Assembly: GCA_036493895.1 (NCBI GenBank)
Contig: DASXOZ010000027.1
Location: 1 to 41,019, forward strand
Length of the DNA: 41,019 bases
From: Candidatus Binatia bacterium
GTDB lineage: Bacteria > Desulfobacterota > Binatia > UBA1149 > CAITLU01
Reading direction: 5' to 3'
Shown here: in pieces, positions 1 through 9,509 of the stretch
How the letters are laid out: each line of letters opens with the position of its first letter
Numbering within the stretch: the stretch's first letter is position 1
Notes under the pieces: model-generated
Told to the model about the DNA's origin: nothing
Seen by the model: only the letters and a program-made list of their open reading frames with translations
Databases searched by the model: none
Position numbers and translations under genes: made by a program

Positions 1-1
1 G

Positions 2-146
2 ACGCGCCTCGACGCGAAGGGCAAGCAGAGCCACCACGTCCACATCCTGTGGAACCGCTACCAGCACCGCCTGTACACGATCGCGTGCACCGACGCGCCG
101 TGCGACGTCGTCGCGCTCTCGCTCAAGCTCGCGGCCCCACAGCCGA

Positions 147-154
<8 letters not shown>
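2..154 (+). CDS. 3' end of an unrecognised gene (partial)
   Basis: The window opens inside this frame, so the start is missing. The 50 residues seen run to APQPIK and a TAG stop. The tail carries a Cys-containing stretch ([12 protein letters not shown]) and reads like a folded C-terminus rather than noise. The stop overlaps the last 8 bases of ettA on the opposite strand, so the two genes converge tail to tail. I recognise no family in this short piece. Confidence 0.45.
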
Positions 155-1832
<1,678 letters not shown>

Positions 1833-1995
1833 AGCCGGCCCGCTTAGCGGGGAAGGCAGGCAAGTTCCACAAGCGGGCCACCAGACAGGCGGCGCAGCGG
1901 GCAATGGCGACGTTGCGGCGACGCCGGCGACGCCGGCAGGAAGGCGGGGCCGCCCGCCGGAGCGGGCCGGCGGCGGGCCCGGCGCCGACCGACAG

Positions 1996-2024
1996 TTGGT
2001 TTCCGCACCCGGCACGTCTATCTT
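1996..2024 (+). promoter_or_regulatory. Candidate sigma70-type promoter for the DsbA-like gene
   Basis: TTGGTT (1996-2001), a 17-base spacer and TATCTT (2019-2024) lie about 58 bases upstream of the ATG at 2082. The spacing is ideal and the boxes are fair matches. No other gene separates the site from the start. Visual call only. Confidence 0.35.
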
Positions 2025-2081
2025 GCAGGGCTGCGGCTCGAGCCAGCCGCCCATTTCACCCCGCTTTCCAGGAGAAGTTTC

Positions 2082-3098
2082 ATGACTCAGCGAATGTTCG
2101 CCCTGATTGCCGTCGCCCTGACGCTGTCGATTCCGGCTGCGGCCCTTGCCCAGGCCGGCAGCCCGAGCGACGTCGTCGCAACCGTCGGCGACACCTCGAT
2201 TACCCGCGCCGAGCTGGAAAAATCGGTCAAGTCCCAGCTCATCGACATCGACAACCAGCGCTTCGACATTCTCGAGGAGGGGCTCAACAACCTCGTCTCC
2301 GAGAAGCTGCTGACGCTGGAAGCCCAGAGCCAGAGCAAGACGCTGGAGCAGCTCGAGACGGAGCTGAAACAGTCTCCCGTGACGGAGCCGACCGATGCCG
2401 AAGTGCAGAAGGTCTACGACGACAACAAGGAGCAGCTCGGCGGCAAGTCCCTCGATGAGGTCAAGGGCCGCATCGTCGAATACCTGAAGGGCGTCAGCCG
2501 CCAGCAGAAGGCCCAGGAGCTTCTGGCGAGCCTTCGCACCAAGCACCCCACGGTCATCAAGCTGTCGCCTCCGATCGTGGACGTCAACGACGGCGGCCGC
2601 CCCTCGCGCGGCGGCGACAAGTCGGCGCCCGTGACGATCATCGCGTTCTCCGACTACGAGTGCCCGTACTGCAAGAAGTCCGAGCCGGTGATCGCCGAAG
2701 TGATGGCGCTTTACGGCAACAAGATCCGCTACGTGCACCGCGACTACCCGCTGCCGTTCCACAAGTTCGCGCGCAAGGCCGCCGAGACGGCGCGCTGCGC
2801 CGGCGAGCAGGGCAAGTTCTGGGAAGCGCACGACGCGCTTTACAAGGCGACGCTGTCGGATGACGTGATCGAAAGCACGGTCGTCGCCCTCGGCGTCGAC
2901 AAGGACAAGCTCGACCAGTGCCTGTCGACGGGCAAGGTCAAGCCGATGATCGACGAGGACATGGAAGCCGGCGGCAACGTCGGCGTGTCGGGGACGCCGG
3001 CCTTCTTCATCAACGGCCGCATGATCTCGGGCGCCCAGCCGATCGAGAAGTTCAAGAGCATCATCGACTCCGAGCTGGCCAAGGCCGGCAAGAGCTGA
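2082..3098 (+). CDS. Periplasmic SurA-N-like / DsbA-family thiol-disulfide protein
   Basis: 338 residues. A signal peptide (about 1-24, cleavage after AAALA) sends it to the periplasm. Residues about 28-150 look like the helical N-terminal domain of SurA-type chaperones ([17 protein letters not shown], then [12 protein letters not shown]). Residues about 170-338 are a DsbA/BdbD-type thioredoxin domain with redox motif CPYC (C194, C197) and the cis-proline loop [10 protein letters not shown] (near 304). Known members make, break or isomerise disulfides in exported proteins; the N-terminal domain could hold unfolded clients, which is inference. The start is supported by AGGAGA six to seven bases upstream. 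A strong terminator follows at 3108-3153, so it is probably monocistronic. The Cys-rich secreted proteins downstream (4-8 kb) are plausible clients. Confidence 0.85.
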   Translation: MTQRMFALIAVALTLSIPAAALAQAGSPSDVVATVGDTSITRAELEKSVKSQLIDIDNQRFDILEEGLNNLVSEKLLTLEAQSQSKTLEQLETELKQSPVTEPTDAEVQKVYDDNKEQLGGKSLDEVKGRIVEYLKGVSRQQKAQELLASLRTKHPTVIKLSPPIVDVNDGGRPSRGGDKSAPVTIIAFSDYECPYCKKSEPVIAEVMALYGNKIRYVHRDYPLPFHKFARKAAETARCAGEQGKFWEAHDALYKATLSDDVIESTVVALGVDKDKLDQCLSTGKVKPMIDEDMEAGGNVGVSGTPAFFINGRMISGAQPIEKFKSIIDSELAKAGKS

Positions 3099-3107
3099 TC
3101 CGCAGTT

Positions 3108-3153
3108 GCGGCCAGGCCCCGGCTTCGTTGGCCGGTGCCTGGCCGCTTTCTTT
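3108..3153 (+). terminator. Intrinsic terminator after the DsbA-like gene
   Basis: Two 16-base arms (3108-3123 and 3131-3146) pair with one internal mismatch around a 7-base loop (TTCGTTG). They are followed at once by TTTCTTT (3147-3153). The hairpin starts 10 bases after the upstream stop and ends only 21 bases before the thrH ATG. Confidence 0.8.
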
Positions 3154-3174
3154 CGCGACTTCCCTCTCCCCGCG

Positions 3175-3786
3175 ATGTCCGGATCCACCAAGCCGCTCGT
3201 CGTCTGCCTCGATCTCGAAGGCGTTCTCGTGCCCGAGGTGTGGATCGCGTTCGCCGAAAAGACCGGTATCGCAGAGCTGCGCCGCACGACGCGGGACGAG
3301 CCGGACTACGACAAGCTGATGCGCGGGCGCATCGAGATCCTCGACCACCACGGGTTCAAGCTCGCCGACATCCAGGATGTGATCGCGACGCTCGCGCCCC
3401 TGGACGGTGCAGTCGAATTCCTGGACGAGCTCCGGTCGAAGTCGCAGGTCATCATCCTCAGCGACACGTTCTACCAGTTCGCTTCCCCGCTGATGCGTCA
3501 GCTCGGCTGGCCGACGCTGTTCTGCCACGAGCTGGTGGTCGAGCCGTCGGGGCGCGTCGCCGGCTATCGATTGCGGATCAGCAACGGGAAGAAGAAGGCC
3601 GTCGAGAGCCTGCGCGAGCTGGCATTCACCGTGCATGCCGCCGGCGACAGCTACAACGACACGGCGATGCTCGGCGCGGCCGATCGCGGGATCCTGTTTT
3701 GCTGTCCCGACAACGTCGCCCGCGAATTTCCGCAGTTCCGTCGCACCGAGCGCTACGACGAATTGCTCGGCGCCCTGCTCGGCTGA
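3175..3786 (+). CDS. thrH: ThrH: phosphoserine phosphatase / homoserine phosphotransferase
   Basis: 203 residues, matching Pseudomonas ThrH (205). It is a HAD-superfamily enzyme that dephosphorylates phosphoserine and can pass the phosphate to homoserine, linking serine and threonine synthesis. Motif I is [11 protein letters not shown] (nucleophile Asp near residue 11), motif II is ILSDTF, and motif III/IV is [12 protein letters not shown]. The strings [26 protein letters not shown] and REFPQF match ThrH almost word for word as I recall it. ATG 3175 is chosen because it sits where the family begins; an open frame back to a TTG at 3106 would read through the terminator hairpin. No Shine-Dalgarno is visible before 3175 (pyrimidine-rich leader), so initiation may be weak or unusual. 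Confidence 0.92.
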   Translation: MSGSTKPLVVCLDLEGVLVPEVWIAFAEKTGIAELRRTTRDEPDYDKLMRGRIEILDHHGFKLADIQDVIATLAPLDGAVEFLDELRSKSQVIILSDTFYQFASPLMRQLGWPTLFCHELVVEPSGRVAGYRLRISNGKKKAVESLRELAFTVHAAGDSYNDTAMLGAADRGILFCCPDNVAREFPQFRRTERYDELLGALLG

Positions 3787-3983
3787 CGCGGGGCTCCAGG
3801 CGGCCCGCGCAAGCCCCCCAACTGGGAGCGCGAATGCACGCTCCGCTGCGGGAAGCATTGTCCTAAGCATTGCAGGACGCTATGCATTTGCTGCCGGGCG
3901 CTTGGAGGGGGCGCTTTCGGCGATTCCATCCCCGGGTCCGGTCGTGACCCTTCCGCTCTACCCCTTCGTCGAGGAGGTTCCCG

Positions 3984-6005
3984 ATGCGCTTGAAACTGGC
4001 GCTTTGTCTGCTGCTTGCCGGCCCCCTGTGCCATCCGCTGCAATCGCTCGCGAGCTCCTGCGGCGACGGAAACGTCGATTCCGGCGAGGATTGCGACGTC
4101 CCCGGCGGATCGTTCTGCTGCATCGGCTGCAAGTTCATGCCGACGACGACCGTGTGTCGCGCTGCTACCGGCGTTTGCGACCTCGAAGAGCATTGCAGCG
4201 GATCGAGCGCGAGCTGTCCCGCCGACGGCTTCCAGCCGAGCGCGAAAGTCTGCCGCGATTCTCCCGGCTCGCTGGCGTCGCAGGTAGAGTCCACCCGCGG
4301 TCCGAACGATCCGGACACAACCGGCACGGTCGCGAGCAGCGCCGCCACGTTCTCGTTCAAGGTCGGCACGAGCGGCACCTTGCAGTCTGTCACTCCGGAT
4401 TCCTCGACCTCGCTGCAGACTTTCGTCGATGCCATCGATGCGCTGCAGAGCAGTGCGGCGACCGGCCAGAAGGTCATTGCCAGCGTCATCAACTCCGGAA
4501 GTCGCTGCCAGGCCGACGCGCCCGGAAACGGCGCCTGCCTGACGAACGCCGATTGCGCCACCAACGTGGACTGCGACACGACCTACCTCGTCCTTCTCGC
4601 AGGCGAGACGCGTGGCGCGGCCCATACGATCAACGTCCAGACGGACGAGACGAAGCTCAAGTTCACCCTGCTCAGGGAAGGCGCCGACGACCTGTGCAAT
4701 CCGGTCGAGACCTGCGACGGCTCGACGGCGACCTGTCCGGCCGACGTATACAAAGATTCGTCCGTCGTATGCCGGGCCTCGACCGGCTCGTGCGACGTCG
4801 CCGAACACTGTCCGAACAACCCGGCCAGCGTCTGTCCGGCCGACACGGTCGTGGCGCTCGGTACGGTGTGCCGCGAGTCGGGCGGGTTCTGCGATCCGGC
4901 AGAGAAATGCAACGGCCAGAGCGGCGTGTGTCCGGCGGATTCCAAGAGCACTTCGGTTTGCCGGCCTTCGGCCGGCGTCTGCGATCCCGAGGAGGACTGT
5001 GACGGAACTGCCGCCGATTGCCCTTCCGACAGCCTTACTCCGAACGGCACCGTGTGCCGCGATTCGACAGGAATCTGCGATTCGGCCGAAACGTGCGACG
5101 GCGCAACTCCAGCCTGCCCGGCGGACGCGTTCGTCGGCGCCAGCACGGTCTGCCGCGCCAGCGTCGGCCAGTGCGATGCTTCCGAGTTCTGCTCGGGCTC
5201 CACGGCGCTCTGTCCGGCGGATGTGTACGACGTCGACGGCACGCCTTGCGACGACGGGGACGGTTGCACGGTCCACGACACGTGCCAGAGCGCCGTCTGT
5301 GTCGGACAGTCGGTGCATTGCGGCGACGGGACGCTTCAGGTCGGGTGCGGCGAGCAGTGCGACGACGGCAACGCCGTAGACGGTGACGGCTGCTCGTCGA
5401 TGTGCCAGGCGGAAACGGGACTGGGCTGCGCGAACGTGGCGCTGACGGGCTGCCGCGCGCCGTTCCGAGCGCACAAGGCCCAGATCCAGATCAAGGACCA
5501 GCCGAAGGTCGGTGGCCTCAAGTTCGTGTGGAAATGGACCGGGGGAGCGGCGACGACGAAAGACGAGTTCGGAGATCCCACCCTCGATGCGCCCGCAGGC
5601 ACCAGCTACGTTCTGTGCGTATACGACGCGAACGGGCTGCTCGTGCAGGCCAGGGCGCCGGCGGGCGGCATCTGCAACGTCATCACGCCCAGGCCGTGCT
5701 GGAATCCGCTCGCGAGGCCCGGCTTCACGTATGTCGATCCGGCCCAGTCCGCCGAGCCCGACGGCGTAAGGTCCATCACGCTTTCGGCCGGCCCCGACGG
5801 CAGCGCGTACATCGGCTTCGCGGGCCAGGGCGGGCTGTTCCCGTTCCCGTCCAACGGGGGCTTCGGCGGCATTTCGGATCTGACGGGAATCGTAGCGCCG
5901 CTCAAGGTTCAGCTTCAGAACACCAACGGGCTTTGTTTCGAAGCCGACTACAGCGCCCCGTTCAAGAAACAGCAGCCGGGACTCTTCCAGGCGAGGGCGG
6001 ACTGA
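3984..6005 (+). CDS. Secreted cysteine-rich protein with disintegrin-like repeats
   Basis: 673 residues with a signal peptide (about 1-24) and a good ribosome site (GAGGAGG, six bases before ATG). After CGDGNVDSGEDCD come repeats of the form VCR-x-GxCD-xxExCxG-xxxxCPxD, like the disintegrin domain of ADAM/snake-venom proteins. One is near residue 53, and a run of about six lies near residues 237-430. A Myxococcus-type repeat follows (CDDGNAVDGDGCSSMC, near 455). The last 190 residues (FVWKWTGGAATTKDEFGDP, CVYD, ARAPAGG, CWNP) form a domain I recall from secreted proteins of Binatota-like genomes. About 140 residues (roughly 97-236) interrupt the second repeat. Probable extracellular or surface adhesion/structural role, by inference. 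Its stop overlaps an upstream candidate start of the next gene (TGATG at 6003-6007), so the three secreted genes 3984-8336 look like one operon. Confidence 0.75.
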   Translation: MRLKLALCLLLAGPLCHPLQSLASSCGDGNVDSGEDCDVPGGSFCCIGCKFMPTTTVCRAATGVCDLEEHCSGSSASCPADGFQPSAKVCRDSPGSLASQVESTRGPNDPDTTGTVASSAATFSFKVGTSGTLQSVTPDSSTSLQTFVDAIDALQSSAATGQKVIASVINSGSRCQADAPGNGACLTNADCATNVDCDTTYLVLLAGETRGAAHTINVQTDETKLKFTLLREGADDLCNPVETCDGSTATCPADVYKDSSVVCRASTGSCDVAEHCPNNPASVCPADTVVALGTVCRESGGFCDPAEKCNGQSGVCPADSKSTSVCRPSAGVCDPEEDCDGTAADCPSDSLTPNGTVCRDSTGICDSAETCDGATPACPADAFVGASTVCRASVGQCDASEFCSGSTALCPADVYDVDGTPCDDGDGCTVHDTCQSAVCVGQSVHCGDGTLQVGCGEQCDDGNAVDGDGCSSMCQAETGLGCANVALTGCRAPFRAHKAQIQIKDQPKVGGLKFVWKWTGGAATTKDEFGDPTLDAPAGTSYVLCVYDANGLLVQARAPAGGICNVITPRPCWNPLARPGFTYVDPAQSAEPDGVRSITLSAGPDGSAYIGFAGQGGLFPFPSNGGFGGISDLTGIVAPLKVQLQNTNGLCFEADYSAPFKKQQPGLFQARAD

Positions 6006-6073
6006 TGCGGCCGGCTGCGGCGGCAATGGCTGAAGCGACGAGGAACTCCGCAAGGAAGCGGTCGAGGCATCCG

Positions 6074-7162
6074 ATGATGACGACGATACTGCGACGATCG
6101 GCCGCACTGACGGCACTGCTGCTGATGGCCGCTGCCGGGGCGGCGCTGGCGGCTCCCATCGACGATGCGAACGCGCTGATCGCGGCGATCTCCGCGACCG
6201 GCGATTCCGACCGTGCGTGGCAACTGACGCAGGTCGTGAACTCCATGTCCGACAGCGACCTGCAGGCGTTCTCCAATGCGGGCATCAACCAGTTGACCGA
6301 CCTGATCAACCAGCAGCGCGAGGCCATCGCGGGCCTGCAGGCCGCCGGCTACCAGGTGCCGACAGGCGATGCAGTCGAGCCTTCGACGTCGGTGCCCAGG
6401 AGCGCCACCGACGGATACCCGGTCTTTACCTCCTATACGCCCGACTCCACCAGCTGCCCGAATTCACCGAACCAGACGCAGATCAGCACTGTCATCACCA
6501 TTCGCTCAACGTTGGTCGGTGCACTGGCGGCCTACAAGATTGCCAAGGCCCTCTACGACGACACCGATCCCGTCTGTCACCAACTCATCGTCGCGATCGG
6601 AGTGGGCAGCAATCCCCAGACTTTCGTGTGCGTCGGCCTGGGGATCGCGGAAACCGTCGTGCACGTGGCGTTCGACGTAGCGGCCAAAGCACTGGAGCTG
6701 GTGGATTTCTGCGACGACGAAGTGGACTACGCGAAGATCCGGACCACGTTCCACGGCCTGGAGTTCATTCACAACGAGCTTACCGATCACGATACCGCGG
6801 CCAAGCTCCAGCTTCAGACGCACGATACCGCCGTTCAGGCGCTGATCGACGATCTCATCGCGCGCCTGGACAGCATCCAGGGCAAGATCGACCTGCTGCT
6901 GAAGACCCAGCTGCAGATTGCCATGACGCGAAAGAGCGGCCAGTCGCGGCCCAGCATCTTCTACGAGGAGCGGCTCGACGAGCTTTGCAGCTATGCGCAG
7001 GCGGCCGTCAATCAGCTGCCCGTCGTGTACCTGCTCTCCGGCAATGCGCAGGAGGCGATCGACGAAGGCGTGGCGCTGAAGACCACCGACCCCAAGCTGG
7101 CGGCAGACGACTGTGTGCTCGGTTTCGTGAGGGCCACCGCCGGCTCCTCGACCCTCCAGTGA
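6074..7162 (+). CDS. Secreted protein of unknown function, paralogue of the next gene
   Basis: 362 residues with a clear signal peptide (ILRRSAALTALLLMAAAGAALAAP). ATG 6074 is preferred: GAGG lies six bases upstream and the signal peptide starts cleanly. An ATG at 6005, overlapping the previous stop, would add 23 residues. The mature protein has a helical N-terminal part, a Cys-spaced middle (SCPNSP, VCHQLIVAIGVG, VCVGLGIAE, FCDDEV) and a C-terminal block LLLKTQLQIAMTRKS...YEERLDELC shared with the downstream neighbour. No enzyme motif or known domain is recognised. The HDTAAKLQLQTHDTAVQ segment suggests a coiled coil. Confidence 0.7.
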   Translation: MMTTILRRSAALTALLLMAAAGAALAAPIDDANALIAAISATGDSDRAWQLTQVVNSMSDSDLQAFSNAGINQLTDLINQQREAIAGLQAAGYQVPTGDAVEPSTSVPRSATDGYPVFTSYTPDSTSCPNSPNQTQISTVITIRSTLVGALAAYKIAKALYDDTDPVCHQLIVAIGVGSNPQTFVCVGLGIAETVVHVAFDVAAKALELVDFCDDEVDYAKIRTTFHGLEFIHNELTDHDTAAKLQLQTHDTAVQALIDDLIARLDSIQGKIDLLLKTQLQIAMTRKSGQSRPSIFYEERLDELCSYAQAAVNQLPVVYLLSGNAQEAIDEGVALKTTDPKLAADDCVLGFVRATAGSSTLQ

Positions 7163-7250
7163 CAGCGGGCGCAGCGTGAGAAGCGTGATGCAGCGAAGAA
7201 CGTCTGATTCGAACACCGCCAGCGGACGCGGACTTCAAGGGAGCCCGACG

Positions 7251-8336
7251 ATGCGAACGATCCTGCCACGAGCGATTGGCGTGTTTCTCGTATTTGCGGC
7301 GATGGTACCATCGGTCGCAGCCGGCGCCGAGCGCGACGACATCCTCGACCTGGCCGCGACGTTCAAGGGGCTCGGTTACACGCAGGAAGCCTCGCAGATG
7401 GAACAGGTCTTGAGCGGCCTGTCCGACGACGAGCTGCAGGTGCTGAAGGACCTGAACTTCGCCGAAATCAACGCGAAGGTGAAAGACTACGTCCAGCTGA
7501 AGAATGCAGTCGACGCTGCAGCCGGTGCGCCCGTGCAATCGTCTTCGTCCGAGGCCTCCACCGATGGAAGCCTGAGGGACTACGACTTGTCGACCTTTCC
7601 CGCGGCGAACTATCCGCCGCAGAACTCGACCTGCCCCAACGACGTCGGCACGGTCAATACCGCCGCGGTCAAGGTGGGGCTCAAGGCGACGTTCTTCGCG
7701 CTGCGAGAAGCGTTGACGGCCGCCGAGGGCGTTCAGCGAGCCGCGCTGCCGGCGTGCAACGCCATCGTCATCGCGATCGGAATCGGCGGCAACGGAGCCT
7801 CGGCCTGCGTCGTCTCCGCGGTCGCACTGAGCGTGGCCGACGGCCTGCTGGTGGGTGCGGAAAACGTCGTGGACAACCTCATTTTCTGCGACATCCAAGT
7901 GCATTTCGCCGAGTCGGCCGCATCCGACAAGCGCGGCCAGTACCTCGCGCACCAGCTCGAGGCGCACGACCTGGACCTGGCGGCGCAACTGACGACGCAC
8001 GACAACCAGATGCAGGCGAAGCTGGGGGAAGCCATCGCGAAGGCTGCCGCTCTCGAAAACAAGCTCGATCTCGCGCTGAAGACCCAGATGGAGCTGGCGA
8101 TGGACCGCAAGTCCAAGAGTTACCCTCCCGTCCTCTACCAGGACCGCCTCGGCGAGCTCTGTGACGATGCCCAGGAGGCGATCACCGAGCTGCCGTCCCA
8201 GTATCTGCTGGAGCCGACCGCGCCGACGTACGCTTCCGACGGCAAGCAGTTCGAGGTGACCGATCCCAAGCGCGCAGCCTCGTACTGCGTGCGCGGATAC
8301 CAACTGGCCACCAGGAGCTCGAACACGCTGAAATAG
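7251..8336 (+). CDS. Secreted protein of unknown function, tandem paralogue
   Basis: 361 residues. ATG 7251 has AAGGGAG about eight bases upstream and opens a signal peptide (TILPRAIGVFLVFAAMVPSVAAGA). It shares with the upstream gene the same length, the Cys spacing (TCPND, ACNAIVIAIGIG, ACVVSA, FCDIQV, ELCDDAQ, SYC) and the C-terminal block LALKTQMELAMDRKS...YQDRLGELCDDAQ. This is clear paralogy but well diverged, so an old duplication. The central segment QLEAHDLDLAAQLTTHDNQ mirrors the coiled-coil segment of its partner. Not recognised as any named family. Probably co-transcribed with the previous two genes, 88 bases after the upstream stop. Confidence 0.7.
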   Translation: MRTILPRAIGVFLVFAAMVPSVAAGAERDDILDLAATFKGLGYTQEASQMEQVLSGLSDDELQVLKDLNFAEINAKVKDYVQLKNAVDAAAGAPVQSSSSEASTDGSLRDYDLSTFPAANYPPQNSTCPNDVGTVNTAAVKVGLKATFFALREALTAAEGVQRAALPACNAIVIAIGIGGNGASACVVSAVALSVADGLLVGAENVVDNLIFCDIQVHFAESAASDKRGQYLAHQLEAHDLDLAAQLTTHDNQMQAKLGEAIAKAAALENKLDLALKTQMELAMDRKSKSYPPVLYQDRLGELCDDAQEAITELPSQYLLEPTAPTYASDGKQFEVTDPKRAASYCVRGYQLATRSSNTLK

Positions 8337-8423
8337 GCGCTGCAGGATCGCCCGGCGGGCGCTCTGTCGTCCGGAAGCGCCCGTCTGGTGAGCATCGACG
8401 GGATCGGATATCTCGAGGCTCAA

Positions 8424-9509
8424 GTGTCATTGCCCGGAGGCGATAGAGTTGGGGACCAATCCTGGTTCCACGCAGTGGCGGGCGGGCAGGGATTCATCGC
8501 GTCCGGCGCTTACGACGCAGCTTGGTTCCTGCTGTCCCCGCTGATCGCGCTCGCGCTGGTCGGCGTCTTCACGATGGTGCCGCCGGCCGCGGCGACATTC
8601 CCGGGCGCCGGCGATCCGTCGGCCACGGCGATCTTCGTGATGCTCGTGCTGTCCCAGGCGCATGCCGTCGCCGTCTTCTTTCGAAGCCACGCCAACCGGT
8701 CGATCTTCGTCCGTCACCGGTTCGCCTTCGTCGCGGTGCCGATCCTGCTCTTCGCCGGGCTCATGACTTCGGATTGGGTGATGGTCGCAGCGATGGTGCT
8801 GGCGCCATTCTGGGCCGTCTATCATCTCGGCATGCAGAGCTTCGGGCTGGCCCGCATGTACGACGTGCGCTGGGGGAACTCCGCGCAAACCGGGCGAACG
8901 CTGGACTACATCCTCCAGCAGTTCTTCAATCTGGCACCGTTCCTCGCCGGCTGGAGCCTGCTGCCGCACCTGCAATCGCTTCGACTGTTCGATCGCGTCC
9001 ACTGGCACGCGCCTGCGCTGTGGCTCGATGCTCACCGCAATATCGAGGGTGCGCTGACGGGCGTGTTGCTCGTCGCGGGCCCGCTGTTCCTGGCGTACTA
9101 CGTGTATTCGTACCGCAGGTTCATGCAGCAGGGATACCGGCTGAGCCCGCAGAAGATCGTTCTGCTGGGGACGACGGGGGTGGTCTCGGTGACGGCCTGG
9201 GGGTTCCTGACGTCGTGGGAGGCCGTGTTCGTGATGAACGTCTTCCATAGCGTGCAGTACTTCGCCTTGGTCTGGTGGGCCGAGCGCGCCAACCTCGCCC
9301 GCATCACCCGCCTTGGACGCGTCCCGTTCGGCACGCCCGTGCTGCTGTTCGCTTTTGCGGCGATCACGTTGTCGCTCGGCACGTATCTCCAGACGTACGG
9401 GCGCGACTACAACGTCTTGCGCTGGGCCGCGTCTCTGGCGCTCCTCATCTCGCTGATGCACTACTGGTACGACGGGTTCGTGTGGTCGGTGCGCCGTCAC
9501 GAGGTGTAG
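8424..9509 (+). CDS. Polytopic membrane protein with conserved-looking histidines
   Basis: About 361 residues. It has 8 or so hydrophobic segments separated by His-containing motifs: SQAHAVAVFFRSH, VYHLGMQSFGLARMY, VFHSVQYFALVWW and MHYWYDGFVWSVRR. The regular His pattern in membrane segments recalls metal-dependent membrane oxygenases or desaturases (for example Brp/Blh-type), but I cannot assign it. GTG 8424 is chosen because GAGG lies five bases upstream; a GTG at 8388 would add 12 residues with a poorer site. Its TAG shares a base with the GTG of the next gene (TAGTG at 9507-9511), so the two are translationally coupled and likely act together in the membrane. Confidence 0.6.
   Translation: MSLPGGDRVGDQSWFHAVAGGQGFIASGAYDAAWFLLSPLIALALVGVFTMVPPAAATFPGAGDPSATAIFVMLVLSQAHAVAVFFRSHANRSIFVRHRFAFVAVPILLFAGLMTSDWVMVAAMVLAPFWAVYHLGMQSFGLARMYDVRWGNSAQTGRTLDYILQQFFNLAPFLAGWSLLPHLQSLRLFDRVHWHAPALWLDAHRNIEGALTGVLLVAGPLFLAYYVYSYRRFMQQGYRLSPQKIVLLGTTGVVSVTAWGFLTSWEAVFVMNVFHSVQYFALVWWAERANLARITRLGRVPFGTPVLLFAFAAITLSLGTYLQTYGRDYNVLRWAASLALLISLMHYWYDGFVWSVRRHEV

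Noticed and set aside
3825..3844. Terminator after thrH (GGAGCG / CGCTCC hairpin)
   Set aside because: Only 6 bp with an 8-base loop and no T-run; too weak in GC-rich DNA.
3753..6116. 787-residue minus-strand frame opposite the disintegrin-like gene
   Set aside because: Low-complexity R/A/V composition typical of GC-rich antisense frames; the plus strand has a signal peptide, ribosome site and Cys repeats.
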